DNA of 64,000 nt from Hordeum vulgare subsp. vulgare. Its lineage: Eukaryota; Streptophyta; Magnoliopsida; Poales; Poaceae. The position numbers and the translations under genes were made by a program. The DNA is taken from assembly GCF_904849725.1 (NCBI RefSeq), contig NC_058522.1:460042844-460106843 (forward strand), given 5' to 3'. The notes under the pieces are model-generated. The model was given only the letters and a program-made list of their open reading frames with translations. It did not search any database and was not told the DNA's origin. Below, in pieces: positions 33,421 to 43,493 of the stretch (position 1 is its first letter; each line of letters starts with the position of its first letter).

Positions 33421-34879
33421 TTCATCGACAGCAACAGCTTCACGACACCGTTGCAGCAGCAGGTAGAGGAGGAGGAGCAGTACCATTTCCGTTCGTTCTC
33501 TTATGTAGTAATTCTGGATACTTAGCTGAGAGTGTTATCACATGATTTAGTTTAACTGCTCATATAGTTTGAACCTGTGAAACATGCAGCAGCCTCGATG
33601 CTACAGTCTCTTTTCCTTATATCTGATGTGATTGTCACAATTCTGGAACAGAACATTCCATACACCTATCCATTTTAGTTTCTTATTGTAGTTCATGATA
33701 TATTTAGATTCCTAAGCCAGACGTACCAAGACGAGTCTATCATCTTGGTACCTGATGATATATATTTGGTGATTAAAACAGGCTTGCTGTGATAGAGGGA
33801 AATATTGACATCAGCACATAAAGAAATCTAAGCTTACCTCTAGAAACTAAGTCAAGGTTCCTGTATATTCTGTTCAGTGCAAACCTGCAAATCAACACGG
33901 GTGTACTTTTTACACCCTCGTTCGGTTCCTATATATTTAGGACTGGAGTAGTAGTAACCAGTTTGACGTTTGCGTCTGTGAGGTGTAGAAGGACCTACTG
34001 CTGCTCCGGTTTAGACAGTGTTCATATTCTTCTTTTGTGGCCGTGATTAACATGCAGAGACTCGGTTTATAGCGCTCCTTTTTCTAGTTGCAGATTCACA
34101 AGATGGTTCTACTTCCTCTTGGATTTGCAGGGTTTGTGGTTACTGCTCATGTGCCATTTTTCTTCTTCCCTTTTCATAGATAAATATATGCATTCAAGAT
34201 CGTTTGCTATAGTAGTAATATATGTAAGTTGGCTGTTTACAACTCTTGGGTGTAGTTATAACATATAAGAGCTGCTTGGATGTGAGATCATGTTGTTATT
34301 TAAATACCTGCAGTGTTGGTTCACACTTTTTTTTAAATGCTGTTATTTAAATACTTGCAGTGTTAGTTCACATCTTATTCTTATTTTTTGCACAGGTGAA
34401 GTACAAAGCCAAGTGTGAAGCTATGAAGCGTATCAACAAAGCGTAGCATATGTATTGTAATAGTAGGCAGTAGTAGGTATATCTGGGTTGGGGTGTAGTG
34501 TAAAGATTGTAATAGACAAATTTAATGTTGGTTTGGACGAATTTCATTTGCCCCCTAGCCACTTTGAAATATTGATTCTGAATGTGATTTGAATACCTAT
34601 GAAATGGCAACTTGACAAGGGTACAAAGTTATGATATTTATTTGACAAAATGTGAAATTTCTGGCGTGTGGGACTATTTGAGATCAACATGACATGTGGG
34701 ACCAGTACAAAAATAAAATGGCAAAAAAAGAAAATCAATAGAAAGTAAAAGGCCACAAACCAAAATTTGAAAAAATACTAGCAGTGGCTGTAAATATGCT
34801 TAGGCCCCAAAAGAAGCCCAATAAGAAAAAGCCCAAAAAAATAAAACCAGCCCATGTGATCAATTGAAATGGGTTGGGC
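33421..34879 (+). other. Unassigned CACTA interior
   Basis: T-rich, intron-like DNA with several CAG acceptor-like sites. One exon-like segment, 34396-34446 after TTGCACAG, encodes VKYKAKCEAMKRINKA and a stop, possibly the last exon of another captured gene that I do not recognise. Nothing else is supported. Confidence 0.4.
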
Positions 34880-35152
34880 TGATTTCAACTATGATGTTTT
34901 GATTTCGTCGTAATTTTTCCACGTAGGACTGGGTTAGATTGTCAACGACGATTTAGGATCGTCGTAAAGGTTACGACGATCCATTAATCATCGTAAAAGT
35001 AACGACGATTTTGATCAAAACATCGCTGTTGTTCATTTGTGACGCTCCGTTTTCGACGCTTGGTTTTTCGTCATGAGATCGTCGTAAACTAAAAACCATG
35101 ACGATGTAGCGACGAAAATATAGCGTCGTGTATTAGCATATTCCTTGTAGTG
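34880..35152 (-). repeat. Right subterminal repeats and terminal inverted repeat of CACTA
   Basis: An array of GTCGTAA, TTACGACGAT, AACGACGATT and GACGATG motifs in both directions, ending in the inverted terminus at 35125-35152. It mirrors the left subterminal region. Confidence 0.85.
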
Positions 35153-35155
35153 CCA

Positions 35156-35529
35156 TAAATGGATCGCTAGAGCTTGCACACTTTGTTAGCATTCTTTAGA
35201 TCGACAAAACCTTCGGGTTGCATCATATACAACTCTTCCTTAAGAAAACCGTTAAGGAACGCCGATTTGACATCCATCTGCCAGATTTCATAATCGTAAA
35301 AGGCAACTATTGCTAACATGATTCGGACGGACTTAAGCATCGCTACTGGTGAGAAAGTCTCACCATAGTCAACTCCTTGAACTTGTGAAAAACCCTTTGC
35401 CACAAGTCGAGCTTTATAAACGGTCACATTACCGTCTGCGTCCGTCTTCTTCTTAAAGATCCATTTGTTTTGAATAGCCTTGCGGCCTTCAGGTAGTACT
35501 TCCAAAGTCCATACTTTGTTCTCGTACAT
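35156..35529 (-). pseudogene. Copia reverse transcriptase, N-terminal part, of C2
   Basis: The minus frame includes MYENKVWTLEVLPEGRKAIQ, NKWIFKKKTDADGNVTVYKA, RLVAKGFSQVQGVDYGETFS, IWQMDVKSAFLNGFLKEELY and MMQPEGFVD, the typical start of Ty1-copia reverse transcriptase, with the first catalytic Asp in QMDVKSAF. A TAG stop follows KVCKL, just before RSIYG. The domain is then cut by the CACTA insertion and continues at 27364. Confidence 0.9.
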
Positions 35530-35532
35530 AGA

Positions 35533-36072
35533 TCATATCTCAGACTTCATGGCCTCCAGCCATTTGTTGGAATCCGGGCCCACCATTGCTCCTTCATAAT
35601 TCGCAAGTTCATTGTTGTCTAACAACATAATTGATAACACAGGATTACCGTACCAATCAGGAGCAGTACGTGATCTTGTCGACCTGCGAGGTCCGATAGT
35701 AAGTTGATCCGAAGTTTCATGATCATCAGCATCAACTTGCTCCTCAACCGGCGCCGCAGCAACAGGGGTTTCCCCTTGCCCTGCGCCACCATCTAGAGGG
35801 ATTAGTGGTTCGACAACCTCATCAAGTTCTATCTTCCTCCCGCTCAATTCTTTCGAGGGAAACTCCTTCTCAAGAAAAGCTCCATTTTTAGCAACAAACA
35901 CTTTGCCCTCAGATTTGATATAGAAGGTATACCCAACTGTCTCTTTTGGGTAGCCTATGAAGACGCACTTTTCCGCTTTGGGTTCCAGCTTTTCAGGCTG
36001 AAGCTTTTTGACATAAGCATCCCATCCCCAAACTTTAAGAAACGACAATTTTGGTCTTTTGCCATACCACAT
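35533..36072 (-). pseudogene. Copia integrase C-terminal region and linker of C2
   Basis: A 179-codon minus frame with MWYGKRPKLSFLKVWGWDAY, KLEPKAEKCVFIGYPKETVG, KVFVAKNGAFLEKEFPSKEL, then an acidic, Pro/Ala-rich linker and RRSTRSRTAPDWYGNPVLSI before the reverse transcriptase. The GYPKETVGYTF text is unbroken here, in contrast to the frameshift at the same place in C1 and C3. It is separated from 35529 by a stop. Confidence 0.88.
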
Positions 36073-36079
36073 TTCGTAT

Positions 36080-36714
36080 GGTGTCGTCTCAACGGATTTT
36101 TATGGTGCCCTATTTAAAGTGAATGTAGCTGTCTCTAATGCATAACCCCAAAACAATAAAGGCAAATCGGTAAGAGACATCATAGATCGCACCATCTCTA
36201 ATAAAGTACGATTACGACGTTCGGACACACCATTACGCTATGGTGTTCCAGGCGGTGTCAACTGTGAAACAATTCCACATTGTCTTAAGTGAGCACCAAA
36301 CTCAAAACTCAAATATTCACCCCCACGATCAGACCGTAGGAACTTGATCTTCTTGTTACGATGATTTTCAACTTCACTCTAAAATTGCTTGAACTTCTAA
36401 AACGTTTCATACTTGTGCTTCATCAAGTAGACATAACCATATCTACTCAAATCGTCAGTGAAGGTGAGAAAATAACGATATCCGCCGCGCGCCTCCACAC
36501 TCATCGGACCGCATACATCGGTATGTATGATTTCCAACAAGTCACTTGCACGCTCGATTGTTCCGAAGAACGGAGTCTTAGTCATCTTGCCCATGAGGCA
36601 TGGTTCGCACGTGTCAAGTGAATCAAAGTCAAGTGACTCCAAAAGTCCATCGGCATGGAGTTTCTTCATGCGCTTTACACCAATATGACCTAAGCGGCAC
36701 TGCCATAAAAACAT
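36080..36714 (-). pseudogene. Copia GAG-pre-integrase and integrase core of C2
   Basis: Minus frame 36714-36397 has LWQCRLGHIGVKRMKKLHAD (the His-containing zinc region), CEPCLMGKMTKTPF, then HTDVCGP with the first catalytic Asp and YFLTFTDDLSRYGYVYLMKH. Further left, in broken frames, are RSDRGGEYLS with the second Asp and RNGVSERR with the catalytic Glu, so the D-D-E set can still be read. A TAG stop replaces the Gln before RNGVSERR, and there are frameshifts between 36396 and 36300. Confidence 0.85.
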
Positions 36715-36863
36715 GGCGCTATCATTGTTAACTCTAACTCTTTTGGCTCAATGTTATGTATATGTGTATTATCGCTATCAAGATTCAATATGAACAATCC
36801 TCTCACATTGGGTGCATGACCATAAAAGATATTACTCATAGAAATAGAACAACCAATATTCTC

Positions 36864-37493
36864 TCACTTAAACGAGTAACCGTCTCGCAATAAACAAGAT
36901 CCAGATATAATGTTCATGCTTAACGCAGGCACTAAATAACAATTATTTAAGTTCATAGCTAATCCTGATGGTAACTGAAGTGAAATTGTGCCGACGGCGA
37001 TTGCATCAACCTTGGAACCATTTCCCACGCGCATCGTCACTTCATCCTTCTCCAGCCTTCGCTTATTCCGCAGTTCCTGTTTCAAGTTGCAAATATGAGC
37101 AACAGAACCGGTATCGAATACCCAGGTACTACTACGAGAGCTAGTTAAGTACACATCAATAACATGTATATCGAATATACCTGATTTTTCCTTGGTCGCC
37201 TTCTTATTAGCCAGATACTTGCGGCAGTTGCGCTTCCAGTGACCCAGACCCTTGCAATAATAACACTCCATTTGAGGCTTAGGTCCAGCTTTGGGTTTCT
37301 TCGCTGGATTGGCAACAGGCTTGCCGCTCTTCTTTGAATTACCCTTCTTTCCTTTGTCGTTTCTCTTGAAACTAGTGGTCTTATTCACCATCAACACTTG
37401 ATGCTCTTTACGGAGTTCTGACTCTGCGACTTTCAGCATCGCGAATAACTCGCCGGGTGACTTGTTCATCCCTTGCATGTTATAGTTCAACAC
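36864..37493 (-). pseudogene. Copia gag C-terminus, zinc knuckle and protease of C2
   Basis: A 209-codon minus frame. Residues about 1-75 are basic, rich in Lys and Pro. CYYCKGLGHWKRNC near residues 77-90 is a perfect CX2CX4HX4C zinc knuckle that binds genomic RNA. WVFDTGSVAHIC near residue 125 contains the Asp-Thr-Gly of the retroviral aspartic protease. Then follow MRVGNGSKVDAIAVGTISLQ and CYLVPALSMNIISGSCLL, standard for the lineage. It ends at YSFK, where the frame breaks before the integrase region. Confidence 0.9.
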
Positions 37494-38016
37494 AAAGCAC
37501 TTGTAGCTTGGTGGCAGTGATTGAAGAATTCTGTCAGTGATAGCCTCTTACGAGAGTTCAATCCCCAGCTCAGCTCGACGGTTCGAGTACCCAGACATTT
37601 TGAGCACATGTTCACATACAGACGAATTTTCCTCCATCTTGCAAGCATATAATTTATCGGAGGTCTCATACCTCTCGATCCGGGCGTTCTTCTGAAAGAT
37701 AAACTTCAACTCCTGGAACATCTCAAATGCTCCATGACGCTCAAAGCGACGTTGAAGTCCCGGCTCTAAGCCATACAAGACTTCACATTGAACTACTGAG
37801 TAGTCCTCCTTGCGTGCTAACCAGGCGTTCTTACCATCTTGGTCAGCCGCGGCGGGTGGTTCATCTCCTATCACAATATTAAGTACATAATCCTTCTTCC
37901 CAGCTTGCAGGAGTAACTTAAGATTATGAGCCCAGTCAACAAAGTTGCTTCCATCATCTTTCAACTTAGCTTTCTCTAGGAGCTATTAAAATTCAGGGTG
38001 ACTATCGCGTGAGCCA
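37494..38016 (-). pseudogene. Copia gag N-terminal part of C2
   Basis: An ATG at 38016 (MAHAIVTLNF) fits the gag start, but a one-base change near 37985 shifts the frame. The main frame 37964-37548 includes KDDGSNFVDWAHNLKLLLQA, EVLYGLEPGLQRRFERHGAF and ENSSVCEHVLKMSGYSNRRA. A TAA stop after GIELS interrupts it, and the text EAITDRILQSLPPSYKCFVL continues in frame to the next piece. Two defects thus separate this gag from function. Confidence 0.82.
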
Positions 38017-39256
38017 TTGATCTACAACACAAATATTTTCAAAGTGGACTTAGACTATGTTCAAGATAATTAGAGTTTAACTAATCAAATTAGTTGCTAA
38101 ACTCCCACTCAAAAAGTACATCTCTCTAGTCATTTGAGTGGTACATGATCCAAATTCACTAACTCAAATCCGATCATCACGTGAGTTGAGGATAGTTTCA
38201 GTGGCAAGCATCTCTATGCTAATCATATCAACTATACGATTCATGCTCGACCTTTCGTTCTCATGTGTTCCGAGGCCATGTCTGTACATGCTAGGCTCGT
38301 CAAGCTTAACCCGAGTATTCCGCGTGTGCAACTGTTTTGCACCTGTTGTATGTGAACGTTGAGTCTATCACACCCGATCATCACGTGGTGTCTCGAAACG
38401 ACAAACTGTAGCAACGGTGCACAGTCGGGGAGAACACAATTTCGTCTTGAAATTTTTGTGAGAGATCACCTCATAATGCTACCGTCGTTCTAAGCAAAAT
38501 AAGGTGCATAAAAGGATTAACATCACATGCAATTCATAAGTGACATGATATGGCCATCATCATGTGCTTCTTGATCTCCATCACCAAAGCACTGGCACGA
38601 TCTTGTTGTCACCGGCGCGACACCATGATCTCCATCAACATGTTGCCATCGGGGTTGTCGTGCTACTTATGCTATTACTACTAAAGCTACGTCCTAGCAA
38701 TATAGTAAACGCATCTGCAAACACAAATGTTAGTTTAAAGATAACGCTATGGCTCCTGCCAGTTGCCGTACCATTGACGTGCAAGTCGATATTAACTATT
38801 ACAACATGATCATCTCATACATTCAATATATCACATCACGTCATTGGCCATATCATATCACATGCATACTCTGCAAAAACAAGTTAGACGTCCTCTAATT
38901 TGTTGTTGCATGTTTTACGTGGCTGCTATGGGTATCTAGTAGATCGCATCTTACTTACGCAAAAACCACAACGGAGATGTGCAAATTGCTATTTGACCTC
39001 TCCTAGGACCGCCTCGGTCAAAACCAATTCAACTAAAGTTGAAGAAACCGGCACCCGGTAGTCATCTTTATGCAACGAGGTTGCATGTTAATCGATGAAA
39101 CCAGTCTTCCGTAAGCATACGAATAATGTCGGTCCGGGCCGCTTCAATCCAACAATACCGCAAAATCAAGAAAAGACTAAGGAGGGCAGAAAATTGAACA
39201 TCACCATCCACAAAACCCTTTGTGTTCTACTCGAGATAACATCTACGCATGAACCT
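38017..39256 (-). other. 5' leader of C2
   Basis: Non-coding DNA between primer site and gag, collinear with the C3 leader. Short plus-strand frames recur in all copies and are not genes. Confidence 0.7.
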
Positions 39257-39271
39257 AGCTCATGATGCCAC
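39257..39271 (-). other. Primer binding site of C2
   Basis: GTGGCATCATGAGC on the minus strand next to the LTR end, the same initiator tRNA-Met type as in C1 and C3. Confidence 0.75.
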
Positions 39272-40929
39272 TGTTGGGGAACGTTGCATGGGAAACAAAA
39301 AATTTCCTACGCACACGAAGACCTATCATGGTGATGTCCATCTACGAGAGGAGATTTGCATCTACATACCCTTGTAGATTGCACAGCAGGAAGCATTAAG
39401 AAACGCAATTGATTTAATGGAACGTCTTCACATCCCTCGATCAACCCCACGAACTGTCCCTCGATCAGCCCCACGAACCGTCGTGCGATCCATCCCACGA
39501 TCCATTCTGATCTAGTGCCGAAGGACGGCACCTCCGCGTTCAGCACACGTACAGCTCGACGATGATCTCGGCCTTCTTGATCCAGCAAGCAAGACGGAGA
39601 AGTAGATGAATTCTCCGGCAGTGTGACGGTGCTCCGATGGTGGTGAGGATCCGTCCAAGGGAGACGAGGAGTCCTACTCCAATCCTACTCCCATTACGAT
39701 TGGAAATTGGAGTCCTTCTCTTCATTCCCACCTCTCTCTTTTTTCTTTTTCTTTGGTTTTCTTTCCTTGGCGCCAAGGCCGTCTTGGGATGTCCCACCAG
39801 CCCACTAAGGGCTGGTGCGCCACCCCTTGGGCCATTGGGCTTCCCCCGGGTGGGTTGCCCCCCTCCCGGTGAACTTCCGGAACCCATTCGTCACTCCCGG
39901 TACATTCCTGGTAATGCCCGAAAACCTTCCGATAACCAAATGAATCCATCCTTTATATCAATCTTCGTTTTTGGACCATTCCGGAAACCCTCGTGACATT
40001 CGTGATCTCATCCGGGACTCCGAACAACATTCGGTAACCACACATATAACTCAACTATACTAAAACATCACCGAACCTTAAGTGTGCAGACCCTGCGGGT
40101 TTGAGAACTATGTAGACATGCCCCGAGGCAGTCCTCGGTCAATATCCAATAGCGGGACCTCGATGCCCATATTGGATCCTACATATTCTCCGAAGATCTT
40201 ATCGGTTGAACCTCAGTGTCAAGGATCCATATAATGTCGTATGTCATTCCCTTTTTCCTTCGGTATGTTACTTGCTCGAGATTTGATCATCGGTATCTGC
40301 ATGCCTATTTCAATCTCGTTACCGGCAAGTCTCTTTACTCGTTCTGTAATACAAGATCCTGTGACTTACAATTAGTCACATTGCTTGCAAGGCTTGTGTG
40401 TGATATTGTATTACTGAGTGGGCCCCGAGATACCTCTCCGTCACACGGAGTGACAAATCCTAGTTTTGATCAATACTAACTCAATGGACACCTTTGGAGA
40501 TACCAGTAGAGCACCCTTATAGTCACCCAGTTACGTTGTGACGTTTGATGCACACAATGTATTCCTTTGGTGCCAATGAGTTATATGATCTCATGGTCAT
40601 AGGAACAAATACTCAAAAAACAATAGCAATAAAACGACACGATCAATATGCTACTTTCATAGTTTGGGTATAGTCCATCACATGATTATCCTAATGATGT
40701 ATCCAGTTATCAAGTGACAACACTTGCACATAGTTAGAAAACCTTGACTATCATTGATCAACTCGCTAGCCAACTAGAGGCTTGCTAGGGACATTGTTTT
40801 GTCTATATATCCACACATGTATCTATGTTTTCATTCAATACAATTATAGCATGGATAATAAATGATTATCTTTAAACAGGAAATATAATAATAACTATTT
40901 ATCATTGCCTCTAGGGCATATTTCCAACG
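39272..40929 (-). repeat. 5' LTR of C2, with an internal deletion
   Basis: It starts TGTTGGGGAACG and ends TTTCCAACG (terminal A changed to G). It is about 150 bp shorter than the 3' LTR. At 39647-39658 it passes directly from GAGGATC to CCAAGGG, where the 3' LTR has about 175 more bases (23318-23495), including the TATATATA box. Confidence 0.9.
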
Positions 40930-41031
40930 CAACGTCCAAGAAAAAACAAAATACTGCATACATAAAGACATTAACGACATTTGCGTAAAAGGTACGTTGC
41001 AAGGTTGGTACATGAAACTAGCCATTGTGCG
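40930..41031. other. Flank between C2 and the next Gypsy LTR
   Basis: It starts with the CAACG duplication. It would continue the CACTA-like fragment ending at 14880. No gene seen. Confidence 0.4.
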
Positions 41032-41658
41032 TGATACGTCTCCGACATATTTATATTTTTTTATTTTTTAATGCTATTATCCTACTACTTCCACATATTT
41101 TTGGCAACAATTTATATTAGTTTTTTGGACTAACATATTAATCTAGTGCCTAGTGCGAGTTCATGTTTATTGTTCCATAGAAAAAAATTGTCAAATGATG
41201 TCAAAACACGATAAAATTTTATGGAGATCTTTTATGAAATATATGTGAATTTTTGGCGTAAGAATCAACATAGGGGGGCATGGGCTTCACAAACTTAGGG
41301 GGAACCGCCCTAAGGTGCGCCAGGTGAACTTGTGGCCTCCTCGTAAGCTGGTTAGAGGTGTCCTTCGTGGGCAAAGAAGCTAATATTGGTGAAAATCGTG
41401 TAAAACGTTCATCCTGATCTGGGTTACAAATCTCCGGCTATAAAAAGAAATGATGTTAGGCGAGGAAAATAGGTCATGAAACACGGAGGAAAAAGAGAGA
41501 GATCCAATCTAGAGGGGCTCCTGCCCTTCGGTGGCCATGGAGGCCTAGGTCCATAGGAGAAACCCTTCTCCCATCTACGGGGAAGGCCAAGCAAGAAGAA
41601 GTAGGGGGCTCTCTCCTCCTCTCTCTTGGAGGTGCTGGAGCATCGCCTCGGGAACCAT
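41032..41658 (+). repeat. Gypsy-type LTR, first part (G4)
   Basis: It opens TGATACGTCTCCGACATATT and has the usual GC-rich middle and a TATAAAA-like box near 41440. It is cut at 41658 by Copia C3, and ACCAT (41654-41658) is repeated after C3. The frame 41474-41728 crosses into the Copia LTR and is not a gene. Confidence 0.75.
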
Positions 41659-43482
41659 TGTTGGGGAACGTCGCATGGGAAACAAAAAATTTCCTATGCA
41701 CATGAAGACCTATCATGGTGATGTCCATCTACGAGAGGGGATTTCCGATCTACGTACCCTTATAGATCGCACAGCAGAAGCGTTAAGAAACGCGGTTGAT
41801 GTAGTGGAACGTCCTCACGTCCCTCGATCCGCCCTGCGAACCGTCCCGCGATCCGTCCCACGATCTGCTCCGATCTAGTGCCGAACGGACGGCACCTCCG
41901 CGTTCAGCACACGTACAGCTTGACGATGATCTCGGCCTTCTTGATCCAGCAAGAGAGACGGAGAGGTAGATGAGTTCTCCGGCAGCGTGACGGCGCTCCG
42001 GAGGTTGGTGGTGATCTAATCTCAGCAGGGCTCCGCCCGAGCTCCGCAGAAACGCGATCTAGAGGAAAAACCATGGAGGTATGTGGTCGGGCTGCCGTGG
42101 CAAAAGTTGTCTCAAATCAGCCCTAATAGCTCCATATATATAGGAGGAGGGGAGGGGAGGCTTGCCTTGAGGCTCAAGGAGCCCCAAGGGCTGCGCCACC
42201 AAGGGAGGAGGAGTCCTCCTCCAATCCTAGTCCAACTAGGATTGGAAGGTGGAGTCCTTCTCTCCTTTCCCACCTCTTTTTTTTCTTTTCTCTTTGATTT
42301 TCTATCTATGGCGCATAGGGCCTTCTTGGGCTGTCCCACCAGCCCACCAAGGGCTGGTGCGCCACCCCAAGGCCTATGGGCTTCCCCGGGGTGGGCTCCC
42401 CCCCCCCCCCCGGTGAACACCCGGAACCCATTCGTCATTCCCGGTACATTCCCGGTAACTCCGAAAACCTTCCGGTAATCAAATGAGGTCATCCTATATA
42501 TCAAACTTCGTTTCCGGACCATTCCGGAAACCCTCGTGACGTCCATGATCTCATCCGGGACTCCGAACAACATTCGGTAACCAACCATATAACTCAAATA
42601 CGCATAAAACAACGTCGAACCTTAAGTGTGCAGACCCTGCGGGTTCGAGAACTATGTAGACATGACCCGAGTGACTCCTCGGTCAATATCCAATAGCGGG
42701 ACCTGGATGCCCATATTGGATCCTACATATTCTACGAAGATCTTATCATTTGAACCTCAGTGCCAAGGATTCATATAATCCCGTATGTCATTCCCTTTGT
42801 CCTTCGGTATGTTACTTGCCCGAGATTCGATCGTCAGTATCCGCATACCTTTTTCAATCTCGTTTACCGGCAAGTCTCTTTACTCGTTCCGTAATACAAG
42901 ATCCCGCAACTTACACTAAGTCACATTGCTTGCAAGGCTTGTGTGTGATGTTGTATTACCGAGTGGGCCCCGAGATACCTCTCCGTCACACGGAGTGGCA
43001 AATCCCAGTCTCGATCCATACTAACTCAACGAACACCTTCGGAGATACCTGTAGAGCATCTTTATAGTCACCCAGTTACGTTGCGACGTTTGATACACAC
43101 AAAGCATTCCTCCGGTGTCAGTGAGTTATATGATCTCATGTTCATAGGAACAAATACTTGACACGCAGAAAAGAGTAGCAACAAAATGACACGATCAACA
43201 TGCTACGTCTTTTAGTTTGGGTCTAGTCCATCACATGATTCTCCTAATGATGTGATCCCGTTATCAAGTAACAACACTTGCCTATGGCCAGGAAACCTTG
43301 ACCATCTTTGATCAACGAGCTAGTCAACTAGAGGCTTACTAGGTACAGTGTTTTGTCTATGTATCCACACAAGTATTGTGTTTCCAATCAATACAATTAT
43401 AGCATGGATAATAAAAGATTATCATGAACAAAGAAATATAATAATAACTAATTATTATTGCCTCTAGGGCATATTTCCAACA
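41659..43482 (-). repeat. 3' LTR of C3
   Basis: TGTTGGGGAACG...ATTTCCAACA, with a TATATATA box near 42135 and a long C run near 42402. It is followed by the polypurine tract AAGTGGGAGAC (minus strand) at 43483-43493. Confidence 0.93.
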
Positions 43483-43493
43483 GTCTCCCACTT

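Larger units (their letters stand above)
27365..35152 (+). mobile_element. Non-autonomous CACTA transposon carrying host gene fragments
   Basis: 7,788 bp. The termini are CACTACAAGAAATATGC on the left and, inverted, CACTACAAGGAATATGC on the right, with similarity over about 28 bp. The 3-bp target duplication CCA is seen at 27362-27364 and 35153-35155. Both subterminal regions are packed with TTACGACGAT-type motifs in both directions. I see no TNPD/TNPA-like transposase. Instead it holds pieces of a VIM/ORTHRUS gene, villin and ubiquitin, plus a nested hAT-like element. Orientation is arbitrary and is set to that of the captured genes. Confidence 0.92.
14881..40929 (-). mobile_element. Copia LTR retrotransposon, Angela/WIS/BARE-1 type, split three times (element C2)
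   Basis: A minus-strand element with 3' LTR 14881-24779 (itself interrupted), polypurine tract, RNase H, reverse transcriptase in three pieces, integrase, protease, gag, leader, primer site and 5' LTR 39272-40929. The flanks are CAACA (14876-14880) and CAACG (40930-40934), a near-perfect 5-bp duplication (a one-base shift gives GCAAC on both sides). Its own length without inserts is about 8.7 kb, normal for the family. The inserts are C1 in the 3' LTR, and a solo Gypsy LTR and a CACTA transposon in reverse transcriptase. Coding is far better kept than in C1 and C3 but has stops and frameshifts. Confidence 0.92.
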
